NCBI RefSeq assembly: GCF_000378125.1
Contig: NZ_KB899245.1
Location: 124,001 to 188,000 of the forward strand
Length of the DNA: 64,000 nt
Source: Rudaea cellulosilytica DSM 22992
Lineage (GTDB): Bacteria > Pseudomonadota > Gammaproteobacteria > Xanthomonadales > Rhodanobacteraceae
Reading direction: 5' to 3'
Positions 29,812 to 37,475 of the stretch are shown piece by piece. The notes under the pieces were generated by a model. The model was not told the origin of the DNA, ran no database searches, and saw only the letters and a program-made list of their open reading frames with translations. A program made the translations under genes and the position numbers. How positions within the stretch are numbered: the stretch's first letter is position 1; every line of letters starts with the position of its first letter.

Positions 29812-30186
29812 ATGAACGAAACGGAACTGAAAGCGCTCAGCAGGGACTGGCCTGGCGTCGCCAGCGCGGTCAAGTGGGACGACGACCTCTGCTTCACCGT
29901 AGCCGGCAAGATGTTCGCCGTCTATTGCCTGCACGGTCCGCACCGCGGGCGTATCTCGTTCAAGGTCGACGCCGAACGCTTCCTTGAATTGACCGACCAG
30001 CCCGGCATCGTGCCGGCGGCTTATATGGCGCGCGCATTCTGGGTATCGATCGCCGAACCGGATCGCTTCGCGCGCGCGAAGATCGCCGAGTTCGTGCGGC
30101 GCTCGTACGAACTCGTGCGCGCCGGCCTGAGCAAGCGCCTGCAGGCCGGCCTCGATGCCGCGCAAGCAGCCAATTCGAAATCTTGA
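29812..30186 (+). CDS. MmcQ/YjbR-family protein
   Basis: A 124-residue single-domain protein of the CyaY-like MmcQ/YjbR fold. Signatures are LSRDWPGVASAVKWDDDLCF, then AGKMFAVY and a closing SYELVRAGLSKRLQ. The family is annotated as DNA-binding from its structure, but the biological role is not established. It ends 16 bases before the CDF transporter, so the two probably share a transcript. Confidence 0.87.
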   Translation: MNETELKALSRDWPGVASAVKWDDDLCFTVAGKMFAVYCLHGPHRGRISFKVDAERFLELTDQPGIVPAAYMARAFWVSIAEPDRFARAKIAEFVRRSYELVRAGLSKRLQAGLDAAQAANSKS

Positions 30187-30202
30187 TCCAGGAAACCACC
30201 GG

Positions 30203-31111
30203 ATGTCGGGCAAAGCCGATTCGCTGAAAACGATCTTCTACGCGCTCGGCGCGAACTTCGCAATCTTCGTCTCCAAGGCCGTCGCGGCCGTCATCACGGG
30301 CTCGAGCGCGATGACCGCCGAAGCCGTGCATTCGCTCGCCGACTGCGGCAACCAGTTGCTGCTGCTGCTCGGTCTCAAGCAGGCCAAGGCGCCGCCGTCG
30401 CCCGACTATCCGCTCGGCCGTGGCAAGGAGATCTACTTCTGGTCGTTCCTCGTCGCACTGCTGCTGTTCAGCGTCGGTGGCGCGTTCTCGATCTATGAAG
30501 GCTTGCACAAACTGCATGAGCCGGAGCCGGTGAAGTGGCCATGGCTGGCGATCGGTGTATTGACCTTCGGTATCGTCGCCGAAAGCTTCTCGATGCGCGG
30601 CTGCATGATCGAGGTGAACAAGGCGCGTGGCGCGCATTCGCTGTGGCACTGGTTCCGCGAGAGCCGGCAGAGCGAGCTGATCGTGATCTTCGGCGAGGAT
30701 CTCGCCGCCTTGCTCGGCCTTGTCTTCGCCCTGCTCGCGGTGCTGTTCACCGTGCTGACCGGCAACCCGATCTTCGATGCGATCGGCACGCTTGCGATCG
30801 GCGTGCTGCTCGTCGTCGTTGCCGTGTTCGTCGCGGTCGAGGTCAAGGCGCTGCTGGTCGGGCAGAGCGCCGACACCGAGGTCAACGCGGCGATCCGCGA
30901 GTTCCTCGACGGTCGTCCCGAGATTGCGCGCGTGTTCAATCTCATCACCTTGCAGCTCGGCAGCGAGATCATGGTCGCGGTGAAGGCGCAGATGCGCGGC
31001 AACCTGTCCGACCGCGGCGTGGTCGAAGCGATCAATGCGGTCGAAGCCGCGATGAAGCAGCGCTTTCCCGAGATCCGCTGGAGTTTTTTCGAGCCGGATA
31101 TAACCGATTGA
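30203..31111 (+). CDS. Cation diffusion facilitator (CDF) metal exporter
   Basis: A 302-residue inner-membrane metal/proton antiporter. The first metal-site helix has AEAVHSLADCGNQ (the usual HxxxD). In the second, the usual HxxxD is replaced by FGEDLAALLG, as in the FieF-distant subgroup. The C-terminal cytoplasmic domain (LDGRPEIARVFNLITLQLGS) is present. I chose ATG 30203, which has AGGA upstream; a longer frame exists from 30155. The transported ion is probably Zn, Fe or Mn, and I cannot choose among them. Confidence 0.88.
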   Translation: MSGKADSLKTIFYALGANFAIFVSKAVAAVITGSSAMTAEAVHSLADCGNQLLLLLGLKQAKAPPSPDYPLGRGKEIYFWSFLVALLLFSVGGAFSIYEGLHKLHEPEPVKWPWLAIGVLTFGIVAESFSMRGCMIEVNKARGAHSLWHWFRESRQSELIVIFGEDLAALLGLVFALLAVLFTVLTGNPIFDAIGTLAIGVLLVVVAVFVAVEVKALLVGQSADTEVNAAIREFLDGRPEIARVFNLITLQLGSEIMVAVKAQMRGNLSDRGVVEAINAVEAAMKQRFPEIRWSFFEPDITD

Positions 31112-31190
31112 CATGGTGGCCTGGACGTTGCGCATTGGAATCGGAGGCGACGCTCTACAAGCAGAAATCGAAGTGAGAAGGGGCTGATGC

Positions 31191-31736
31191 ATGGATCAAA
31201 ATTTCATCGTTCCCGCGCTGATGACGGCGCTCGTGTTGTGGGCTATCTACCGTCGTGTGCGACGCAATGTCGGACGTCAGCGCATCGAACCCGGGCGGAT
31301 GAAATTTCGAATCGGAGTGTTGGGGATCGTTGCTGCGCTGATCGCAATTGGCGCGTTGCGGGATTGGTACATGCTCGGCGCGATGCTGGCCGGGATTGCC
31401 GCTGGGGTATTGCTGGGTTGGATTGGTCTGCGCGAAACGAAGTTTGAAGCGAGTGATCAAGATCGCTTTTACACGCCGCATTTGTACATTGGCCTGTTCG
31501 TTTCAGGGCTGCTGATCGCACGCGTGGCGTATCGATTCCTGGCCGTCTATCCATCCATGCACGCCGCCGCGCAGGCCGACCAGAATCCGTTCGCGGCCTA
31601 TCAGAAAAGCCCGTTGACTCTGGCGATATTCGGCGTGGTGATCGGTTACTACGTTTTCTACTACGCGGGTATTTTACGCGTGAGTCGCGGGCTGAGGATG
31701 CCGAGTGCGGCGCTTCCTGAGCAATCGTTGAAATAG
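31191..31736 (+). CDS. CcdC-like (DUF1453) multi-pass membrane protein
   Basis: A 181-residue protein with about five transmembrane segments. The arrangement (short N-terminal helix, RRVRRNVGRQRIEPGRMKFR, GWIGLRETKFE, FYTPHLYIGLFVSGLLIAR) is reminiscent of the CcdC/DUF1453 family; function is unknown. GC content is clearly lower than the surroundings (28 of 60 at 31441-31500 by my count). It ends 5 bases before the stop of the convergent deacetylase gene. Confidence 0.65.
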   Translation: MDQNFIVPALMTALVLWAIYRRVRRNVGRQRIEPGRMKFRIGVLGIVAALIAIGALRDWYMLGAMLAGIAAGVLLGWIGLRETKFEASDQDRFYTPHLYIGLFVSGLLIARVAYRFLAVYPSMHAAAQADQNPFAAYQKSPLTLAIFGVVIGYYVFYYAGILRVSRGLRMPSAALPEQSLK

Positions 31737-31741
31737 CACGC

Positions 31742-32662
31742 TTAACCGATCAAGGCGCCGATGTGAGCGGCAGTCGACTCGCGCAACGCAGTCAGACTGT
31801 AGCCGCCTTCGAGGCTCGATATCACTCGACCCTGCGCGTGCTTCCTCGCGATGTCGACGAGTTCACGCGTGATCCAGTCGTAGTCGGGCGCACCGAGGTT
31901 GAGGTTGGCGAGTGGATCGAGGTAGTGCGCGTCGAAGCCGGCGGAGATCATGACGAGTTGCGGGCGGAAGCGCTCGACCGCAGGCAGGATGATGTCGCGG
32001 CAGATTTCGCGGAACGCGAAGGAGCTCGACGCCGCAGGCAGCGGTGCGTTGACGATGTTGCCCACGCCGATCTCGTTCGCGGCGCCGGTTCCGGGATACA
32101 GCGGGGCCTGATGTGTGGAGGCGTAGAGCACGCCCGCGTTGTCCCAGAAAATATCCTGGGTGCCGTTGCCGTGATGCACGTCGAAGTCGACGATAGCGAC
32201 GCGCTCCAGCCCGCGCGCGAGCGCATGCGCGGCGCCGACGGCGACGCTGTTGAACAAGCAGAAACCCATGGCCATGTCGCGCGTGGCATGATGGCCCGGC
32301 GGGCGCACGGCGCAGAAGGCACGCGATGCGGAGCCGTCGAGCAGCGCATCGACCGCAGCGCAGACCGCTCCTGCGGCGCGCAGCGCGGCTTCGAGCGAGT
32401 CGGGCGACATTGCCGTGTCGGCGTCGAGCTGGGCGTAGCCTTCAACCGGTGCCGCTGCGGCAACGAAATCGACCAAGGCTGGGTCGTGCGCGCGTTCGAG
32501 TTGCGCGCGCGTTGCACGCGGCGCTTCGATACGCTCGAGCATCGCGAAACGATCGTGATCGAGCGCTTCGAGCACGGCCTGCAAGCGCGCAGGTGATTCG
32601 GGATGACCGGGTCCGGCCGAGTGGCGCAAACAAGCGGAGTGGGTGTACAGCAAGGAGTGCAT
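31742..32662 (-). CDS. Histone-deacetylase-family amidohydrolase (acetoin utilisation/acetylpolyamine type)
   Basis: A 306-residue arginase-fold zinc deacetylase. The active-site segments are RPPGHHATRDMAMGFCLFNS (tandem His), VDFDVHHGNGTQDIF (zinc ligands) and SAGFDAHYLDPL (third ligand). ATG 32662 (MHSLLYTHSACLRH) was chosen from family length; the open frame extends upstream into the adenosyltransferase gene. Possible substrates are acetylpolyamines or acetyl-lysine. It begins 8 bases beyond the stop of the adenosyltransferase gene, so the two are likely co-transcribed. Confidence 0.92.
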   Translation of the reverse strand: MHSLLYTHSACLRHSAGPGHPESPARLQAVLEALDHDRFAMLERIEAPRATRAQLERAHDPALVDFVAAAAPVEGYAQLDADTAMSPDSLEAALRAAGAVCAAVDALLDGSASRAFCAVRPPGHHATRDMAMGFCLFNSVAVGAAHALARGLERVAIVDFDVHHGNGTQDIFWDNAGVLYASTHQAPLYPGTGAANEIGVGNIVNAPLPAASSSFAFREICRDIILPAVERFRPQLVMISAGFDAHYLDPLANLNLGAPDYDWITRELVDIARKHAQGRVISSLEGGYSLTALRESTAAHIGALIG

Positions 32663-32670
32663 GTGCTGCG

Positions 32671-33228
32671 CTAGGTCCTCTTGCGGCGCTCGTGCTGCCA
32701 AAGTACCTCGCCGTGGCCCGATGCGCGCGCCAGCACACGCGCGATCACGAACAGCAGGTCGGAGAGGCGGTTGAGATAACGAATCGCCTCTGCACGCACC
32801 GTCTCGTCTCGTGCCAGGGCGACGACTTCGCGTTCTGCGCGCCGGCACACCGTGCGCGCCACGTGGCAGTGCGCCGCTGCCGCACCGCCGCCGGGCAGGA
32901 TGAAATCCTTCAGCGGCGGCAGGTCGGCGTTGAAGCCGTCAAGCGTGGTTTCGAGTCGGTCGATGTCGTCCGCGTGAATCATCGCCATGCCGGGGATGCA
33001 GAGTTCGCCGCCGAGATCGAACAGGTCGTGCTGCACCTGGACCAGCGTCTCGCGCACCGAATCGGGGATCTCTTGCGCTAGCACGACGCCGATGACGCTG
33101 TTCAACTCGTCGACCGTGCCGTAGCTGGCCACACGTGCCGAATCCTTGGCCACACGTGTGCCGTCGCCGAGGCCGGTCGTGCCGTCGTCGCCGGTACGCG
33201 TATAGATTTTGGAAAGGCGGTTACCCAC
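32671..33228 (-). CDS. Cob(I)yrinic acid a,c-diamide adenosyltransferase, PduO type
   Basis: A 185-residue ATP:cob(I)alamin adenosyltransferase. It has the PduO N-terminal motif KIYTRTGDDGTTGLGDG, then YGTVDELNSVIG, and the C-terminal cobalamin/ATP helix AIRYLNRLSDLLFVIAR. It makes adenosylcobalamin. The start is GTG 33228 with no evident ribosome site. A 48-base near copy of its first 16 codons occurs 193 bases upstream at 33374-33421. The gene may once have started there, 12 bases from the upstream membrane gene. Confidence 0.93.
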   Translation of the reverse strand: MGNRLSKIYTRTGDDGTTGLGDGTRVAKDSARVASYGTVDELNSVIGVVLAQEIPDSVRETLVQVQHDLFDLGGELCIPGMAMIHADDIDRLETTLDGFNADLPPLKDFILPGGGAAAAHCHVARTVCRRAEREVVALARDETVRAEAIRYLNRLSDLLFVIARVLARASGHGEVLWQHERRKRT

Positions 33229-33373
33229 GACGGCACTCGCGCGTTGCGCGCGCGGACCGTGTTGCTAGGCTCGGCCATCCTGGCCTCGCCAAGTAACCCA
33301 TCCCCGCGCATCCTGCTGCGGGCGCTCGCCGGCGCGATCTGCCATTCAAGGCAGATCGCGAAAGCCCGACTCG
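33229..33373. repeat. Palindrome-rich insert between duplicated gene starts
   Basis: These 145 bases separate the two copies of the adenosyltransferase start. They contain a perfect 11-bp hairpin with a 6-base loop (33333-33343 with 33350-33360) and smaller GC-rich inverted repeats (for example GGCC-ATCCT-GGCC at 33273-33285). There is no open frame of interest. The structure is like a REP-type intergenic element. It interrupts what was probably a tight gene junction. Confidence 0.6.
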
Positions 33374-33421
33374 CCCGTCGTCGCCGGTACGTGTGTAGAT
33401 TTTGGACAGGCGGTTACCCAC
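33374..33421 (-). pseudogene. Duplicated 5' stub of the adenosyltransferase gene
   Basis: Sixteen codons identical in protein (MGNRLSKIYTRTGDDG) to the start of the adenosyltransferase at 33228. The two copies differ at four bases, all synonymous third positions (Leu CTG/CTT, Tyr TAC/TAT, Thr ACA/ACG, Gly GGG/GGC). After codon 16 the frame runs into unrelated spacer sequence and stops at 33221 out of frame with the real gene. GTG 33421 is only 12 bases after the upstream gene's stop. Confidence 0.8.
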
Positions 33422-33433
33422 ACCGCACCCGCA

Positions 33434-34030
33434 TCAGGCGTGCGCGGGCTGCAGGCTCGGCCAGCGGCGGCGCATCAGTTCGAAGCCGCCGAACAGCGCA
33501 GCGCTCCAGAACAGCGTGCCGTACAGCGTGCCCTTGAAGAACGGGAGGCCGGCGACGTAGCACGCGGCGAGGCTCTCGGTGCAGGCCGAGCCGGCACCGG
33601 CGCGCGCGGCCAGCCAGGTCGCAAAATTGGTGACCACGAAGAACAACACCGCGCTCGCGAACGCGCCGATCGCGACATTGGCCGCGCTCACCTTGTTGCG
33701 CAGGGCGAAGCCGCCGACCGCGGTCAATGCGATGCACAGGTAGACGGCCGGCAAGGTGCCGAGCCAGTCGCGCACCCAAGCGGCCGGAAGGGTGGTGGCG
33801 ATGGCGACGTCGGCGACGATCATCGCGACGAGCGGGATGGCTACGCCGAGGCGGCGATCGGCGAAATACGCGCCGCCGAACAGCGCGATCGCTTCGACCG
33901 GAGTGAAGTTCCACGGCAGCGCGCCGGGAGCGAAATAGTTGGCCAAGCGCATCACGACCGCGAACGCGATCATCGCGATCAGCACGATGCTGCGCGGCGA
34001 AACGGTGGAAGAACGGGTGTCGAGCTGCAT
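33434..34030 (-). CDS. DUF6580/ECF-S-like membrane protein
   Basis: A 198-residue protein with about six hydrophobic segments, including TPVEAIALFGGAYFADRRLG and FFVVTNFATWL, a pattern of the DUF6580 family that resembles ECF-transporter substrate-binding components. ATG 34030 was chosen for its upstream GGAGA; a TTG at 34048 is possible. Its neighbour is the cobalamin adenosyltransferase, so a role in corrinoid or other vitamin uptake is a reasonable guess, unproven. No ECF ATPase or T component is adjacent. Confidence 0.72.
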   Translation of the reverse strand: MQLDTRSSTVSPRSIVLIAMIAFAVVMRLANYFAPGALPWNFTPVEAIALFGGAYFADRRLGVAIPLVAMIVADVAIATTLPAAWVRDWLGTLPAVYLCIALTAVGGFALRNKVSAANVAIGAFASAVLFFVVTNFATWLAARAGAGSACTESLAACYVAGLPFFKGTLYGTLFWSAALFGGFELMRRRWPSLQPAHA

Positions 34031-34107
34031 GGCGGTCTCCGGGTTCAAGCGTCGGCGCGGATACGAAAACCGGGCCGAAGCGCGGTTCGTATCATATCAT
34101 TCGCGCC

Positions 34108-35343
34108 ATGAATGACGAATCCTGCAACTTCGATTGCGACGTGCTGATCGTCGGCGGCGGCCTGGTCGGCGCCAGCCTTGCCATTGCACTCGACGGCAGC
34201 GGCTTGCGCGTCGTCCAGGTCGAGGCGGTCGCGCCGCAGATCAACCCGCACGCGAATCCCGACGAACGCAGCCTCGCGCTCGCTCGCGCGAGCGTGAACG
34301 CGCTCGAGGCGCTCGGCGTGTGGCCAACGATCGCGGCGAAGACGACACCGATCCGGCGTGTGCATGTCAGCCGGCGCGGCGAGTTTGGCACGGTGCGCCT
34401 CGATGCGGCCGAGCATGGCCTCGACGCGTTCGGCGCAACCTGTCCCGCGCGCGAGCTCGGCAACGGCCTGCTGATGCGGCTGGATCGCTGCGCGAATCTC
34501 GTGCGTCACGCGCCGGCGCGGCTGACCGCGATCGAGTCCGAGGGCGACGGCGTCGTCGCGACTCTCGCCAGCGGTGACGGCGAAAAGCGTTTGCGCACGC
34601 GATTGCTTGTCGGCGCCGACGGCACCGCGTCGTTCGTGCGCGATGCGCTCGGCATCGGCGCCGACAAGTTCGACTATGCACAGACCGCGTTTGTCGCCAC
34701 GGTACAGCCCGAGCGCGCGCTGGATGGCTGCGCTTACGAGCGTTTCACCTCGACCGGCCCCGTGGCGCTGCTGCCGCTCGCGGATCGGCGCGCCGGCGTG
34801 GTCATGACCGTGCCGAGCGCGGATGCGGCGCGGGTGGCTGCGCTCGACGATGCAGGTTTCATCGCCGAGCTGCACGAACGCGTCGGCTACCGCCTCGGCA
34901 GATTCTCTCGCCTCGGCAAGCGCGTGTCGCATCCGCTCGCGCGCGTGATCGCACAGCGCGTCGTTGCGCCGCGCGCGGTACTGGTCGGCAACGCGGCACA
35001 GACGATCCATCCAATCGGCGCGCAGGGCTTCAACCTCGGCCTGCGCGATGCGCTGACCCTGGCCGAGCTGCTGCTCGGGCGGGCGCGCACAGGCGACGAT
35101 GTCGGCGACGCGGCGCTGCTGCAACACTACGTCGAGTTGCGCCGCGAAGATCGTGACGGCACCGCCGCGACCAGCGATTCCCTCGCGCGCTGGACCGCGA
35201 GCGAGGCGCTGCCGCTGAAGGCGCTGCGTTCGCTCAGCCTGATCGCGATCGATCGCGTCGCGCCGCTCAAGCAAGCCATCGTTGCACGCGGCATGGGTTT
35301 TCGCGGGCACGCGCCGGCGCTTGCGTTGAGGGAAGGGACATGA
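34108..35343 (+). CDS. ubiH: Ubiquinone-biosynthesis flavin monooxygenase, UbiH family
   Basis: A 411-residue FAD-dependent aromatic hydroxylase. The N-terminal dinucleotide motif is VLIVGGGLVGASLAIAL. The mid motif RLLVGADGTASFVRDALG and the ribityl-binding VGNAAQTIHPIGAQGFNLGL are intact. It hydroxylates the quinone ring during aerobic ubiquinone synthesis. It overlaps the paralogous gene by 4 bases, like the ubiH-ubiI pair of E. coli, which is why I favour ubiH for this member. Confidence 0.88.
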   Translation: MNDESCNFDCDVLIVGGGLVGASLAIALDGSGLRVVQVEAVAPQINPHANPDERSLALARASVNALEALGVWPTIAAKTTPIRRVHVSRRGEFGTVRLDAAEHGLDAFGATCPARELGNGLLMRLDRCANLVRHAPARLTAIESEGDGVVATLASGDGEKRLRTRLLVGADGTASFVRDALGIGADKFDYAQTAFVATVQPERALDGCAYERFTSTGPVALLPLADRRAGVVMTVPSADAARVAALDDAGFIAELHERVGYRLGRFSRLGKRVSHPLARVIAQRVVAPRAVLVGNAAQTIHPIGAQGFNLGLRDALTLAELLLGRARTGDDVGDAALLQHYVELRREDRDGTAATSDSLARWTASEALPLKALRSLSLIAIDRVAPLKQAIVARGMGFRGHAPALALREGT

Positions 35344-36527
35344 CTTCCCGCCGAGTTGCGGACGTTGCCATCGTCGGCGCCGGCATGGTCGGCGCCGCGC
35401 TCGCGCTCGATCTCGCGCGGCGTGGTTTCGAAGTCGTGCTGGTCGAATCTCGCGCTCCGGCGCCGTGGCGTGTGGAGGACGAAGTCGACCTGCGCGTCGT
35501 CGCCCTGGCCGCTTCGTCGATCGCGCTGTTACGGCGTTTGGATGTCTGGACGACGATCGCTTCGGCGCGCGCTAGCGCTTATCGACGCATGTACGTTTGG
35601 GATGCGCTTGCGCCTGGTTCGCTCGCTTTCGACGCCGCCGACGAAAGTGCGTCGGCGCTTGGCTACATCGTCGAAAACAGATTGATCCAGTCGGTGTTGT
35701 GGCAGGCGGTCGAGCGGCACGGTGGCATCGAGCTGCGTTGTCCTGCGCGCGTCGTCGCCAGCGAGGTCGATGACAACGGCGCTGCGCGCACGCTCGCATT
35801 CGAGGATGGGGCGCAGCTCAGAGCGCGCCTGGTTGTCGCTGCCGATGGTGCCGATTCGGCGCTGCGCGGTCTGCTCGGCATTGAAACGCGCGATCGCGAC
35901 TACGCCCAGCGCGGCATCGTCGCCCATGTCGCGCACGCACGCGCACACGAGGCGACCGCGTGGCAGCGCTTCCTGCCGGACGCGACGCTCGCCTTCCTGC
36001 CGTTGGCCGACGGACGCAGCTCGATCGTTTGGTCGGTGGCGAATGCGGAAGCCGAGCGTCTGCTTGCGCTCGAAGACGAAGCGTTCCGTGTCGAACTCGG
36101 CGCCGCGTTCGATTTCCGTCTCGGCGCGGTCACCGCGACGACGCAGCGAGCGGCGTTTCCGCTGCGCTTGCGCCTCGCCGAACGCTACATCGGACCGCGT
36201 TTTGCCCTCGTCGGCGATGCGGCGCATGTCGTGCATCCGCTTGCGGGCCAGGGCGTCAACCTCGGTTTCCGCGATACGGTGGAATTGGCGAACGCGCTGG
36301 ATGAAGCCAGGGAACGCAAGGCGGACTTTGCGGCGGAACAAATCCTGCGTCGCTACGAACGGCGCCGGCGCAGCGACAATGCGATGTCGGCGCATGCCTT
36401 CGATGCGATCCAGCGCGGCTTCGCTAGCGACAACCCCGCGCTGGCCGGCCTGCGCGGGGCAGGCCTTGCCCTGGTCGATCGCGTCGCGCCGCTGAAGCGC
36501 TTTTTCGCCCACCGCGCCGCGGGTTGA
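35340..36527 (+). CDS. Ubiquinone-biosynthesis flavin monooxygenase, UbiI/UbiF type
   Basis: A 395-residue paralogue of the preceding protein. It shows VAIVGAGMVGAALALDLARR, ARLVVAADGADSALRGLLG and VGDAAHVVHPLAGQGVNLGF. It is translationally coupled to ubiH (ATGA overlap at 35340-35343). In E. coli the partner UbiI acts at C5, but relatives acting at C6 or at several positions are known, so the exact ring position is left open. Confidence 0.88.
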   Translation: MTSRRVADVAIVGAGMVGAALALDLARRGFEVVLVESRAPAPWRVEDEVDLRVVALAASSIALLRRLDVWTTIASARASAYRRMYVWDALAPGSLAFDAADESASALGYIVENRLIQSVLWQAVERHGGIELRCPARVVASEVDDNGAARTLAFEDGAQLRARLVVAADGADSALRGLLGIETRDRDYAQRGIVAHVAHARAHEATAWQRFLPDATLAFLPLADGRSSIVWSVANAEAERLLALEDEAFRVELGAAFDFRLGAVTATTQRAAFPLRLRLAERYIGPRFALVGDAAHVVHPLAGQGVNLGFRDTVELANALDEARERKADFAAEQILRRYERRRRSDNAMSAHAFDAIQRGFASDNPALAGLRGAGLALVDRVAPLKRFFAHRAAG

Positions 36528-36556
36528 TACGCGGCGTGTCCGCTGCAGGGTGACGA

Positions 36557-37273
36557 TCAGCCCGGCGGCGGCAGATCGAGCGCGCGGCGCAACTCTTTGC
36601 GCGCGGCGTCGAAGTCCCTCCTGAAATCCGCGCGAGCTATCAAAGTCGCGGCGATGACCGATCCGGCGATGCGCCCCATTTCGACGTCCGAACGATAGTG
36701 CACGCCGGCGACGACGCGGTTGTCGCCGTACTCCCAGGCGCGGCGCATCAGTGCCGCTTTCTTCTCCGGCACCATGTCAGCGAGCACGATGCCCATCAGC
36801 GTGCCGAGCGTGGTGTGGCCCGATGGCCATGATCCGGAAGCGGACATGCTCGTGCCGGCGCGCAGCGGGTCGACGAGCTTGTTGAGCACGTAGGGGCGCG
36901 GGCGATTGAAACCCTTCTTCGCCGGCTTGACGACGACGTCTTCGGTCTTGGTCAGGCGCTCGGCCAGCGCGGCGAGTTTGGGCAGATTCTCCGCGGTGAA
37001 CTTGTCGCCCAGCACATCGGCGAAGCGCCAGATGTTTTCCGCGCTGTCGGCGCGCGCGCGTTCGGCCATCGCCGGCGTGCGTGCCACCTGGATGGTCAGG
37101 ATTTCGCCGAGTTCCGCCAGCGTCTGCGCAGAATCGTCCGCCGGTGGCGGCGGCAGGATATGCAGCAGGTCGACCGCAGTGGCGTCGACATAGGGTTTGA
37201 CCTCGATCGCGGCGCTCGCTGCGTTGGCAGCGAGCAGCACGAAACCGACGAGGCAGGTCTTCAGGATGCGCAT
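36557..37273 (-). CDS. Class A non-specific acid phosphatase (PhoN type, PAP2 superfamily)
   Basis: A 238-residue periplasmic phosphatase with a signal peptide ending near ANAASA. The three-part active site is present: KKGFNRPRPY, GSWPSGHTTLG and DNRVVAGVHYRSDVEMG (His nucleophile in the last). The usual SR is NR in the third block. It hydrolyses phosphomonoesters to release phosphate. It is divergent from the TonB receptor across 202 bases, which suggests shared control, for example in phosphate or nutrient scavenging. Confidence 0.9.
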   Translation of the reverse strand: MRILKTCLVGFVLLAANAASAAIEVKPYVDATAVDLLHILPPPPADDSAQTLAELGEILTIQVARTPAMAERARADSAENIWRFADVLGDKFTAENLPKLAALAERLTKTEDVVVKPAKKGFNRPRPYVLNKLVDPLRAGTSMSASGSWPSGHTTLGTLMGIVLADMVPEKKAALMRRAWEYGDNRVVAGVHYRSDVEMGRIAGSVIAATLIARADFRRDFDAARKELRRALDLPPPG

Positions 37274-37475
37274 TCTTCTTGTCTCCATGGATTCGCACGC
37301 GCGGGGCGTACGGCGCGCGTGCGCACTCTGGGTGAGTTTCATGACGCTTTCGTTTCAGCGCACGTCGCCGGCAATTCGTTAAGCGGATTTAAGGAAATTG
37401 CAGCGCGACGGAAATATGCGAGCCGTAACGTGCACGCCGCCGTTGCCCCTTCACTAACCAAAAGAATCCCAGACC

